A stretch of DNA of 64,000 nt from UBA2279 sp041595875 (lineage in GTDB: Bacteria > Actinomycetota > Coriobacteriia > Anaerosomatales > Anaerosomataceae): the NCBI GenBank assembly GCA_041595875.1, contig JBFHJN010000001.1, forward strand, positions 62,001 to 126,000. The letters are read 5' to 3'. The notes below the pieces were generated by a model. The model was not told where the DNA came from. It saw nothing but the letters and a program-made list of their open reading frames with translations, and searched no databases. How positions within the stretch are numbered: position 1 is the stretch's first letter; each line of letters begins with the position of its first letter. The position numbers and the translations under genes are program-made. Of this stretch, positions 1 through 11,223 are shown piece by piece.

Positions 1-1155
1 TACTATCTGCTCGCAGACCTGAACGTCCAGGTCTTCGATACCGAGGGTAAGCTTGTGGGCTACGTCCAGAAGCCCGGAGCCGACGCATCCGAGGAAGTGT
101 CGCCCATCAGCGCGGGAGATGTCTCGGCCACAGCGCCCATAGTCATCGACGGGGAGGAAGTGGGCGAGGTGCAGGTGGCCTCGACCTCGGCCAACGGTCT
201 TCTCACCGAGCGTGACCTGCGATTCCGCTCGGCCACGTTCCGCGGTCTGGGCCTGGCGGCCCTGCTCGCCGTGTTCGCCGCCAGCATCGCCGGCGCCGTG
301 TATGCGCGCTCCATCGTGCGGCCCATCAACGCGGTGACGCGCGTCGCAGCGCGGCTGCGGCAGGGTGAAACCGAGGCGCGCACCGGTATGGAGGGCACCG
401 ACGCTATCAGCCAGCTGGGCAGTACGCTGGATTCGATGGCGGACTCCGTGAACGCCGAGAGGACCTTCGAGCGGCAGCTGACCGCAGACGTGGCGCACGA
501 ACTGCGCACGCCGCTGCAGGCCATCCAGGCCACCGTCGAGGCGATGCAAGACGGCGTGATGCCGGTGGATGAGGAGCGCCTTGGCGTCCTTCACAATGAG
601 ACCGTGCGGCTGGGCCGCTTGACCGGCTCGATCCTGGAGCTTTCACGCCTGGAGACGGGCATCGCCCACTTCGAGATGAAGCCTATCGACCTTGCCGAGC
701 CCGTGGAGCAGGCCGTTGAAGGCTCACGGGCGCTCATGGAGTCGATCGGCCTGACCTTCGAGGCGGCGATCGAGCGTGGCCCCGTGATCATGGGAGACAG
801 GGACCGTCTGACGCAGGCCGTGGGCAACCTGCTCTCCAACGCCGCACGCTACACGCCCGAGGGCGGGCATGTGCGCGTGGAGGTGCGCGCCGAGGGGACC
901 GACGCGGTGCTGGTGGTGAGCGACACCGGGATAGGCATGGGCGCCGAGGAGAACGAGCGTGCATTCACCCGTTTCTGGCGCGCGGACCGCGCGCGAACGC
1001 GGGCGAGCGGCGGGCTGGGCATCGGTCTGGCGGTGGTCAAAGAGATCGTCGACCGTCACAACGGCCAGGTGGATATCGTCTCGGCGGAAGGCGAGGGGAC
1101 GACGGTCCGCATCGTCATCCCATTGGCTGATGATCGTCCGCGAGTGGTTGTCTGA
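1..1155 (+). CDS. Sensor histidine kinase, 5' end cut by window edge
   Basis: This is the C-terminal 384 codons of a membrane sensor kinase; the reading frame is open from base 1, so the start lies upstream. In order it shows the end of an extracytoplasmic sensor region, a transmembrane segment (around base 240-310) ending in the HAMP start SIVRPI, a HisKA dimerisation helix with the phospho-acceptor His in VAHELRTPL, and a HATPase_c domain with the N box NLLSNAARYTPEGG and the G1 box DTGIGMG. By family it autophosphorylates and passes phosphate to a response regulator, which would be encoded just upstream, outside the window. The signal sensed is unknown. Confidence 0.93.
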   Translation, partial: YYLLADLNVQVFDTEGKLVGYVQKPGADASEEVSPISAGDVSATAPIVIDGEEVGEVQVASTSANGLLTERDLRFRSATFRGLGLAALLAVFAASIAGAVYARSIVRPINAVTRVAARLRQGETEARTGMEGTDAISQLGSTLDSMADSVNAERTFERQLTADVAHELRTPLQAIQATVEAMQDGVMPVDEERLGVLHNETVRLGRLTGSILELSRLETGIAHFEMKPIDLAEPVEQAVEGSRALMESIGLTFEAAIERGPVIMGDRDRLTQAVGNLLSNAARYTPEGGHVRVEVRAEGTDAVLVVSDTGIGMGAEENERAFTRFWRADRARTRASGGLGIGLAVVKEIVDRHNGQVDIVSAEGEGTTVRIVIPLADDRPRVVV

Positions 1156-1176
1156 CACGTCGTGTCCTGGTATGGT
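1148..1176 (+). promoter_or_regulatory. Probable pyr operon promoter
   Basis: TTGTCT and TATGGT are separated by exactly 17 bases, each matching 4 of 6 consensus positions. The -35 overlaps the stop codon of the kinase gene. The spacer contains the inverted repeat GACAC-gtc-GTGTC. Transcription would begin near 1183, at the first base of the PyrR-binding element, which is where an attenuator leader should start. Confidence 0.55.
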
Positions 1177-1182
1177 CTGTGA

Positions 1183-1220
1183 GACCTTTAATACCGGTCC
1201 GGTGAGGCCGGCAAGGAGCG
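1183..1220 (+). promoter_or_regulatory. PyrR-binding RNA element (anti-antiterminator) of the pyr leader
   Basis: The leader carries the hallmark PyrR-binding pattern: CCTTTAAT, then a CCGG stem, the conserved loop TCCGGTGAGG, the CCGG return strand and CAAGGAG. CCTT (1185-1188) can pair with AAGG (1213-1216), and the two CCGG blocks pair inside it. It closely resembles the Bacillus pyr binding loops, in which a GAGG-type purine loop is bound by PyrR with UMP. The first downstream gene is pyrR itself, so the operon is expected to be autoregulated by uridine nucleotides. Confidence 0.82.
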
Positions 1221-1274
1221 CAAACCGCATAGTCCGCGCAGTAGCCCGTCTGTAGCCAGCGCGTTCGCATACGT

Positions 1275-1305
1275 CGCCTTCTTGCCGTCCGCAAGGAGGC
1301 GTTTT
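1275..1305 (+). terminator. Intrinsic attenuator terminator before pyrR
   Basis: CGCCTTCTTGC pairs with GCAAGGAGGCG (11 bp with one G-U pair) around the 5-base loop CGTCC, and is followed at once by TTTT. It lies 55 bases after the PyrR element and 50 bases before pyrR. This is the layout of a PyrR transcription attenuator: PyrR-UMP bound upstream frees this hairpin and stops transcription. Confidence 0.85.
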
Positions 1306-1354
1306 CTGTTGCGGGCGATCCCGCATGCAGCAAGCGCCGGAAGGAGTGCAGCGG

Positions 1355-1909
1355 ATGGGCTATCGCGTGAAAGCCGAAGTCATGGATGCTTCGGCCATCG
1401 ATCGGGCGCTGACGCGTATCGCGCACGAGATCTTGGAGTCCAACAAGGGCGCGGATAACATCGCGCTGGCCGGTATCCTCACACGCGGCGCCTTCGTCGC
1501 GCAGCGTCTAGCCGAGAGGATCAAGCGCATCGAGGGCGCGGATGTGCCGGTGGGCAGCATCGATATCAGCTTCTACCGGGATGATCTTGCCACGCGCATC
1601 AACCCCGAGGTCCACCGCACTGACATCCCCTTCGATGTGGAGAGCCGGGACGTCATCTTGGTCGACGACGTCCTCTACACCGGGCGCACGATCCGCGCCG
1701 CGATGGACGCCATCATGGACTACGGCAGGCCCTGTTCGGTCCAGCTCGCTGTGCTGGTCGATCGCGGACACCGTGAGCTGCCCATCCGCGCCGACTACGT
1801 CGGCAAGAACGTGCCCACATCGCGCCGCGAACGGGTCAAGGTCACAGTCGTCGAGCACGATGACGCGGACAGCGCTGTCATCATGGAGCAGACAGAAGGG
1901 GATGTGTAG
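1355..1909 (+). CDS. pyrR: Bifunctional pyr operon regulator / uracil phosphoribosyltransferase PyrR
   Basis: A 184-residue type I phosphoribosyltransferase-fold protein. The N-terminal DASAIDRALTRIAHEI region and the PRPP-binding motif VILVDDVLYTGRT (residues 100-112) are near-identical to known PyrR, followed by the conserved LVDRGHRELPIRADYVGKN. It binds pyr leader RNA when charged with UMP and also has uracil phosphoribosyltransferase activity. I chose the ATG at 1355 rather than the in-frame ATG at 1325 because AAGGAG sits 8 bases before it. It opens the pyrimidine operon and its own leader holds its target site. Confidence 0.95.
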   Translation: MGYRVKAEVMDASAIDRALTRIAHEILESNKGADNIALAGILTRGAFVAQRLAERIKRIEGADVPVGSIDISFYRDDLATRINPEVHRTDIPFDVESRDVILVDDVLYTGRTIRAAMDAIMDYGRPCSVQLAVLVDRGHRELPIRADYVGKNVPTSRRERVKVTVVEHDDADSAVIMEQTEGDV

Positions 1910-2845
1910 ATGCTCTCCTGTAAGCACATCATGACGATGGATGATCTCACTCCCGAAGACATCGTCACCATCCTGGACACCGCTGACTCGTTCAAAGAGG
2001 TCAACGAACGTCGCATCAAAAAGCTTCCGACCCTTCGTGGTCGCACGGTGGTCAATCTGTTCCTTGAGCCCAGCACGCGTACGCGGACGAGCTTTGAGAT
2101 CGCCGCCAAGCGTCTCTCGGCGGATGGTCTCAACTTCACTGCGTCGGCATCCGCTACGGTGAAGGGCGAGTCGCTGCGCGATACGGCCGCGACCCTCTCG
2201 GCGATGGCCTGTGACCTGGTGGTCGTGCGCCACAAGTATGCCGGCGCCCCTCAGATGCTGGCCGAGTGCATGGACGCGCATATCGTCAACGGTGGCGACG
2301 GCGTCAACCAGCACCCCACGCAGGCGTTGCTCGACCTGTTCACGATGCGCGAGAAGCTGGGTCATCTTGAGGGACTCACCGTGGGCATCGTGGGCGACAT
2401 CTGCCACAGCCGGGTCGCTGGATCGCTGGTGCCCGCACTCCGCAAGGTGGGCGCGCGGCCCATCATCATCGCGCCGAAAACGCTGATGCCGGCCAGGCCC
2501 GACATCCTGGGCGCTGAAGTGGCGTACTCACTGGACGAGGTGCTGCCGGAGCTCGACGTCGCCTACATGTTGAGGGTGCAGTTCGAGCGCGCGGCGCAGA
2601 TGCCGTTCCCCTCCAACCGCGAGTACGCCAGGTTCTACGGCATGAACGCGGCCCGTCTTGGTGCGGCAAAGCCGGGGATGATCGTCATGCATCCCGGACC
2701 GATGAACCGCGGCGTTGAGATCTCATCCGACGTCGCTGACTCTCCAAGATCGCACGTGCTCGACCAGGTGAACGCCGGTGTCGCGGTGCGCATGGCCGTG
2801 ATGTATCTACTGCTGGGAGGTGCCGACAGTGGCGCTGCTGCTTAA
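1910..2845 (+). CDS. pyrB: Aspartate carbamoyltransferase catalytic subunit
   Basis: 311 residues, full length for the family. It shows the carbamoyl-phosphate binding signature STRTR (residues 55-59), the HPTQALLD motif, and MHPGPMNRG near the C-terminus. It joins carbamoyl phosphate to aspartate, the committed step of UMP synthesis. The ATG directly abuts the pyrR stop, which suggests translational coupling. No pyrI regulatory-chain gene is visible, so control probably comes through PyrR attenuation. Confidence 0.96.
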   Translation: MLSCKHIMTMDDLTPEDIVTILDTADSFKEVNERRIKKLPTLRGRTVVNLFLEPSTRTRTSFEIAAKRLSADGLNFTASASATVKGESLRDTAATLSAMACDLVVVRHKYAGAPQMLAECMDAHIVNGGDGVNQHPTQALLDLFTMREKLGHLEGLTVGIVGDICHSRVAGSLVPALRKVGARPIIIAPKTLMPARPDILGAEVAYSLDEVLPELDVAYMLRVQFERAAQMPFPSNREYARFYGMNAARLGAAKPGMIVMHPGPMNRGVEISSDVADSPRSHVLDQVNAGVAVRMAVMYLLLGGADSGAAA

Positions 2846-4118
2846 AGGAGGCCGGGTCATCGACCCGGAGGTCGGGCTCGATGCCGTTTGTGACGTGCTC
2901 ATACGCGACGGCGTGATAGTGGAGATCGGTACCGACCTCAAGATGGCCAAGGGCGAGACCGTCGATTGCGCCGAGAAGATCGTCCTGCCCGGACTGGTGG
3001 ATGCCCACACGCATCTGCGCGAGCCCGGCCAGGAGTACAAGGAGACCATCGCCTCGGGGACGCGTGCCGCGGCCCACGGAGGCTTCACTGCCGTGTGTGC
3101 GATGCCGAACACCGATCCGGTCTGCGACACGGGCAGCAAGGTGCGTTTCATCGTGGAGCGCGCCGCCGATGCCGGTGTGGTGCGTGTGCACCCGATCGGT
3201 GCGGTGACCAAGGGCCAGAAAGGCGAGGGCCTGGCCGAGATAGGGGACATGCTGGGCGAGGGCGCGGTGGCGTTCTCCGACGACGGTCACCCCATCGCCT
3301 CGGCAGGCATGACGCGAGTGGCGATGGACTACCTCAAAGGCTTCGGCGCCACCTTGATCTCGCACGCCGAGGAAGCGGAGCTCTCCGGCGGCGGCGTGGT
3401 CAACGAGGGCGTCGTCTCCACACGCCTGGGGCTTCCGGGCTGGCCTTCGGCTGCCGAGGAGGTCATGGTCGCCCGTGACATCCAGCTGGCCGAGCTCACC
3501 GGATGCCGGCTGCACCTGGCGCACCTGTCCACCGCACGCTCGGTGGAGCTTGTGCGGGAGGCCAAGGCGCGCGGTATCGCGGTCACCTGCGAGGTCACCC
3601 CGCACCATCTGTTCCTGGATGAAGACGGGCTGCTCGGGTACGATACGAACCTGAAGATGAACCCGCCGCTGCGCACCGCTGAGGACCGCGCGGCGCTCAT
3701 CGAAGCGCTGGTGGACGGCACGGTGGACTGCATAGCCACCGATCACGCTCCGCACGCGCCACACGAGAAGGAACTGGAGTTCGAGTTGGCTCCCTTCGGC
3801 ACCACGGGTCTGGAGACCGCGCTCTCGCTGGTGAACACCCACCTGGTGGCCACCGAGAAGCTCTCCTGGGCTGATGTGGCGCGCCTGATGGCTCACGGCC
3901 CCCGTGCGGCTCTTGGACTGCCTCCGGTGACCCTTGAGGCGGGTACCACCGCTGACATCACCATCGTCGATCCTGAGGCCCGGGTAGAGGTCACGCGCGA
4001 GTGGTTCTACTCCAACTCGTGCAACTCGGCGTTTCTCGGCAACAAGCTCCTGGGTAAGGCGAGCGATGTGCTCATCGGCGGGTACTTCGCTCTCCGGAAC
4101 GGAAAGGTGGTCGAGTGA
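2829..4118 (+). CDS. pyrC: Dihydroorotase, class I
   Basis: A 429-residue zinc amidohydrolase that cyclises carbamoyl-aspartate to dihydroorotate. Visible are the metal ligands HTHLR (residues 60-64), MPNT, and IATDHAPH with the catalytic Asp. I prefer the GTG at 2829 because GGGAGG (2815-2820) lies 8 bases upstream; the GTG at 2820 is inside that ribosome-binding site. The start overlaps the end of pyrB by 17 bases and the stop overlaps the carA start as GTGA, so these genes are tightly coupled. Confidence 0.95.
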   Translation: MALLLKGGRVIDPEVGLDAVCDVLIRDGVIVEIGTDLKMAKGETVDCAEKIVLPGLVDAHTHLREPGQEYKETIASGTRAAAHGGFTAVCAMPNTDPVCDTGSKVRFIVERAADAGVVRVHPIGAVTKGQKGEGLAEIGDMLGEGAVAFSDDGHPIASAGMTRVAMDYLKGFGATLISHAEEAELSGGGVVNEGVVSTRLGLPGWPSAAEEVMVARDIQLAELTGCRLHLAHLSTARSVELVREAKARGIAVTCEVTPHHLFLDEDGLLGYDTNLKMNPPLRTAEDRAALIEALVDGTVDCIATDHAPHAPHEKELEFELAPFGTTGLETALSLVNTHLVATEKLSWADVARLMAHGPRAALGLPPVTLEAGTTADITIVDPEARVEVTREWFYSNSCNSAFLGNKLLGKASDVLIGGYFALRNGKVVE

Positions 4119-5374
4119 CCGACAAGCAACGCGCACTGCTAGCGCTTGAGGACGGGACGCTCTTTTGGGGCACCAGCTGCGGCGCTCCTGGTGAGACGAC
4201 GGGCGAGGCGGTCTTCAACACCTCGCTCTCTGGATACCAGGAGGTCTTCACCGACCCCAGCTACGCCGGCCAGATCGTCACGATGACCATGCCGCACATA
4301 GGCAACTACGGTGTGAACGCGGCGGATATGGAGTCGCGTGGCGTTTTCGCCGCCGGCTTCGTGGTGCGCGAGCTCTCCTCGATGGCCTCGAACTGGCGTG
4401 CCGAGGAGACCCTGCGGGAGTTCTTCGAGCGTCACGCGGTGGTCGCGATCGAAGGCGTGGACACCCGGCGCCTCACCCGGCACATCCGCGAGCAGGGCGC
4501 CATGCGCGCGGTGCTCTCGACAGAAGACCTGGATCCGGAATCGCTGGTCGCCAAAGCCAAGGCGTCTTTGGGGCTCGTCGGCCGGGACCTGGTGACCGAG
4601 GTCGCCGTCTCGGAGCGCTACGTGTGGGGCGAGGAGATGCCGCCTGAGTGCGAACTCCCCGTGGACACCGGCGTGCTGTCCGCGACGCCGCGCTACCGTG
4701 TGGTGGCCTACGACTCCGGCGTGAAGTACAACATCTTGCGCAGACTCTCCGAGCAGGGCTGCGAGGTCATCGTCGTGCCTCCTACCACCAGCGCCGCCGA
4801 GGCCATGGAGCTTAAGCCCGATGGCGTCTTTCTCGCAAACGGCCCGGGTGACCCTTCCGCAGTGGACTACCTCTACACCACGCTGCGCGAGCTTCTGGGC
4901 AAGGTGCCGGTGTTCGGCATCTGCCTGGGACATCAGATGCTCTCGCTGGCGCTGGGCGCGGACACCTACAAGCTCAAGTACGGGCATCGCGGCGGCAACC
5001 AGCCGGTCAAAAACCTCGTCACCGGGCGTGTGGAGATCACGAGCCAGAACCACGGCTTTTGCGTGGACTTCGCGTCGGTGGGTCCGCTCATCCCGGAACT
5101 CTCCGGCGGTCTGACGCTCGACCCCGCCGACCTTGGCGCGTGGGTGCGCGCCGGAGTCGCTCCGGTCGTTCGCTCCGAGCGGTTCGGAGCTGTGCAACTC
5201 ACTCACGTGAATCTCAACGATATGACGGTTGAAGGTGTGCGGCCGCTGGAGATCCCGGCGTTCTCGGTCCAGTACCACCCCGAGGCGGCGCCCGGCCCGC
5301 ACGATGCACGGTACCTGTTCGGTGCGTTCACGCGGCTCATGGATGGCCGCGAGGACATCTTCGGCGAGGGGTAG
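4115..5374 (+). CDS. carA: Carbamoyl-phosphate synthase small (glutaminase) subunit
   Basis: 419 residues, slightly longer than usual. The N-terminal CPSase small-chain domain (DGTLFWGTSCGA, FNTSLSGYQE) is followed by a class I glutamine amidotransferase domain with the nucleophile Cys270 in VFGICLGHQ and the His388/Glu390 pair in QYHPEAAPG. It releases ammonia from glutamine for CarB. The GTG start overlaps the pyrC stop by 4 bases. It is separated from carB by a stress-protein gene, whereas carA and carB are usually adjacent. Confidence 0.96.
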   Translation: MTDKQRALLALEDGTLFWGTSCGAPGETTGEAVFNTSLSGYQEVFTDPSYAGQIVTMTMPHIGNYGVNAADMESRGVFAAGFVVRELSSMASNWRAEETLREFFERHAVVAIEGVDTRRLTRHIREQGAMRAVLSTEDLDPESLVAKAKASLGLVGRDLVTEVAVSERYVWGEEMPPECELPVDTGVLSATPRYRVVAYDSGVKYNILRRLSEQGCEVIVVPPTTSAAEAMELKPDGVFLANGPGDPSAVDYLYTTLRELLGKVPVFGICLGHQMLSLALGADTYKLKYGHRGGNQPVKNLVTGRVEITSQNHGFCVDFASVGPLIPELSGGLTLDPADLGAWVRAGVAPVVRSERFGAVQLTHVNLNDMTVEGVRPLEIPAFSVQYHPEAAPGPHDARYLFGAFTRLMDGREDIFGEG

Positions 5375-5379
5375 GCGGC

Positions 5380-6225
5380 ATGCTCAAGACGGTTCTGGTT
5401 CCCACTGACTTCACCGACGATAGCTCTCTGATCCTCGATTTCGCCCGTGGCCTGCCAGCGCTGGGTGTGAAGCGCGTCGTCCTGGCCCATGTGGTGGATG
5501 CTTCAGGGCTTGAGGGCCCCGTCATCGCGCACAAGGTCGACAGGGTCAGAGACTGGCTCAAAGAGGTCGCGCCGCAGCTTGAGGCCGCAGGCCTTGGCGT
5601 TGAGATCCGGGTGCCTGCAGGCGACCCGTTCGATGAGATCGTCGCGCTGGCCGCCGAGATGCACGTGGATGCCATCGTCTCGGGATCGCACGCGAAGTCG
5701 ATCATCGACCAGCTGTTCGTGGGCTCCATATCCGAGCGTCTGTTGCGTGATGCAGCTGTGCCCAGTATCCTCGCGCGCTTCGAGTTGATGCGTAACCTCT
5801 CGGATGCGTCCAAGCTGCTCAACAGGTTCGGCGAGAAGGTCATCTTGCCTACCGACTTCTCGCTCTCATCGTCGCGGGCATTCACCAGGGCCATGGAGAT
5901 GCCAAAGGGAGTCATCAAGACGATGTATCTGCTTCACGCCATCGACCCCGCATTGACAGGGGAGAAGCTCCGCAGGACCGAGGAGGGCGCCGAGTTCCAT
6001 ATGCGCAATCTCCAGGCGATGGCCGAGCAGCAGGGGATAGTCGCCAAAGTCGTGATCGAGAAGGGGGACGCGGCCCACGTGGTCCTCTCGGAGATCGACG
6101 AACGCCGCGCCACCGGCGTCATCACCGGTACTCGTGGACGGAATGCAATTCAGGAGGCTTTGTTAGGCAGCGTGTCTATGACCGTGCTGAGACAGGCGTC
6201 TTGCCCAGTAATGATCGTGCCCTAA
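5380..6225 (+). CDS. Tandem-domain universal stress protein
   Basis: 281 residues forming two UspA-like domains (about 1-140 and 150-281). The second keeps the full ATP-binding signature G-x2-G-x9-G(S/T) in GTRGRNAIQEALLGS. The first has GSHAKSIIDQLFVGS, where the second glycine is Ala, so nucleotide binding may be asymmetric. Usp proteins bind ATP or other nucleotides and modulate stress or energy responses. The gene starts 5 bases after carA and ends 13 bases before carB, so it must be co-transcribed with pyrimidine synthesis. A role in sensing nucleotide state is inference only. Confidence 0.88.
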   Translation: MLKTVLVPTDFTDDSSLILDFARGLPALGVKRVVLAHVVDASGLEGPVIAHKVDRVRDWLKEVAPQLEAAGLGVEIRVPAGDPFDEIVALAAEMHVDAIVSGSHAKSIIDQLFVGSISERLLRDAAVPSILARFELMRNLSDASKLLNRFGEKVILPTDFSLSSSRAFTRAMEMPKGVIKTMYLLHAIDPALTGEKLRRTEEGAEFHMRNLQAMAEQQGIVAKVVIEKGDAAHVVLSEIDERRATGVITGTRGRNAIQEALLGSVSMTVLRQASCPVMIVP

Positions 6226-6238
6226 GGTTAGGAATCGG

Positions 6239-9450
<3,212 letters not shown>

Positions 9451-9454
<4 letters not shown>

Positions 9455-10275
9455 CCTGCGCAGACGAAACAGCGCGGGACCGGGCATTGCTCGAGCGAGT
9501 AACCGTGGTCTCCAACGACCGCGTGGCCGAGGGCGTCGGTCTCATCGTCTTGCACTCACCCCGAGTGGCGCGAAGCGTGCGTCCGGGGCAGTTCGTGCAT
9601 CTGCGTGTGGCCGAAGGCCGCGACTTCGTCTTGCGCCGTCCGTTCTCGGTACATGCGGCGCATGGGGATCGTCTCAAGATCCTCTACCAGGTGCTGGGGG
9701 TGGGCACCCGCGCGCTCAGTCTCTCCGGAAGGGGAGATGAGATGGACGTGATCGGCCCGCTCGGCCATGGGTGGGAGATGCCCGATACGATCTCGCACGC
9801 CCTTCTGGTGTGTGGTGGCCTGGGCGCGGCTCCGATGGGCATGCTCGCCACCGAGCTGGCTGCCAGAGGAGTTGCGGTGAGCGTGGCGCAAGGCGCGCCC
9901 ACGGCCCAGCGACTGGTCGCGCGCGAGCTGTTCGCGGATGCCGCACGCCGGCATGAGATCGCCACCGACGACGGTTCCGCGGGGCACCACGGGTTCGTGA
10001 CCGCACTTGTGGAGCCGCTTCTTGCAGGCGACAGCCCTGACGTCGTCTATGTGTGCGGGCCAGAAGCGATGCAGCGGATCGTCGCCGCGCAGGCGAGCGC
10101 CGCGGGCGTGCCCTGCCAGGTGTCTTTGGAGCGCCTCATGGGCTGCGGCATCGGCGCGTGCCTCTCGTGCGTGGTCAGCACCGTGCACGGACAGAAGCGT
10201 GCATGCGTGGACGGTCCGGTCTTCAGCGCGGACGAGGTGCTCTGGGAGAGCGCCGAGATACCCCCTAAGCATTAG
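9451..10275 (+). CDS. pyrK: Dihydroorotate dehydrogenase B, electron-transfer subunit
   Basis: 274 residues with an N-terminal ferredoxin-reductase-type FAD domain (FVLRRPFSVH), an NAD-binding domain (VCGGLGAAPM, YVCGPEAM) and a C-terminal [2Fe-2S] site of Cys232, Cys237, Cys240 and Cys252 in the PyrK spacing CX4CX2CX11C. It passes electrons from dihydroorotate oxidation to NAD+. The ATG overlaps the carB stop. The same frame stays open far upstream inside carB, but only this start gives a PyrK N-terminus. It pairs with PyrD just downstream. Confidence 0.95.
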
Positions 10276-10282
10276 GAGTAAC

Positions 10283-11203
10283 GTGAACCAAACCGTCAAC
10301 ATGAAGGTGAGACTTGGTTCGCTGGAACTGTGCAACCCGGTGCTCACCGCTTCAGGGACATTCGCCGCGGGGCGCGAGTACAGCGACTTCATCGACCTGA
10401 GCACGCTGGGCGCTGTGGTGACCAAGGGCGTCTCGCTGCATCCGTGGGCGGGCAATGCCAGCCCACGTATCGCCGAGACGGCAAGCGGTATGCTCAACTC
10501 CATAGGCTTGCAGAACCCCGGGGTTGAAGCCTTCTGTGCCGGCGACCTGCTGTGGCTCGCAACACAGGATGTCCCGGTGATCGTGAACGTCAGCGGCCAC
10601 AGCGTTGAGGAGTATGTTGCTGTAGCCCGGAGGCTGGAGTCAGAGCCTACGGTCAGCGCGCTTGAGGTGAACATCTCGTGTCCCAACGTGGACGAGGGAG
10701 GGATGGCGTTCGGGACCAGCTGTCCGGCCGCTGCCGAAGTCACGCGTGCGGTGAGGGCGGTCACGAGCAAGCCTCTGATCGTCAAGCTGAGCCCCAATGT
10801 CACAGACATCACTGAGATCGCCCGTGCAGTCGAGGCTGAGGGTGCGGACGCCGTCTCGCTCATCAACACGCTGCTGGGAATGGCTATCGACACCCGCACG
10901 TTCCGGCCCAAGCTGGCGCGGGCGGTGGGCGGTCTCTCCGGCCCCGCCATCAAGCCGGTGGCCGTCCGGATGGTGTGGCAGGTCGCCTCGGCGGTCCAGA
11001 TCCCGGTCGTGGGTATGGGCGGCATCATGACCGCGGATGACGCCGTCGAGTTCATGCTGGCAGGAGCGACCGCTGTGGCCGTGGGTACCGCCAACTTCGT
11101 CGATCCTACGACGACGTCGAGCGTCGCGCAGGGCCTGGAGGCATTCTGCCGCGAACGTTCGATCCAGAGTGTGGCCGAGCTCACGGGCGCCGTGCGGCTC
11201 TAG
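10283..11203 (+). CDS. pyrD: Dihydroorotate dehydrogenase, class 1B catalytic subunit
   Basis: 306 residues. It contains the FMN-barrel motifs NPVLTASGTF and TKGVSLHPWAGN, the catalytic base Cys133 in NISCPN, and the C-terminal GMGGIMTADDAVEF phosphate-binding region. Class 1B enzymes work as a complex with PyrK and are typical of anaerobes and Gram-positives. The GTG start follows AGGAG by 4 bases; the frame is open further upstream but those codons lie within pyrK. Confidence 0.95.
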   Translation: MNQTVNMKVRLGSLELCNPVLTASGTFAAGREYSDFIDLSTLGAVVTKGVSLHPWAGNASPRIAETASGMLNSIGLQNPGVEAFCAGDLLWLATQDVPVIVNVSGHSVEEYVAVARRLESEPTVSALEVNISCPNVDEGGMAFGTSCPAAAEVTRAVRAVTSKPLIVKLSPNVTDITEIARAVEAEGADAVSLINTLLGMAIDTRTFRPKLARAVGGLSGPAIKPVAVRMVWQVASAVQIPVVGMGGIMTADDAVEFMLAGATAVAVGTANFVDPTTTSSVAQGLEAFCRERSIQSVAELTGAVRL

Positions 11204-11223
11204 GTGACGGGGGAAGAGAGCGC

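Noticed and set aside
2685..4136. Long minus-strand open frame opposite pyrC (483 codons)
   Set aside because: Antisense shadow of a high-GC gene: His/Arg-rich, no domain, and fully covered by clear pyrC.
9556..11184. Long minus-strand frame opposite pyrK and pyrD (542 codons)
   Set aside because: Spans two well-supported genes on the other strand, has low-complexity Ser/Thr/Ala composition and no motifs.
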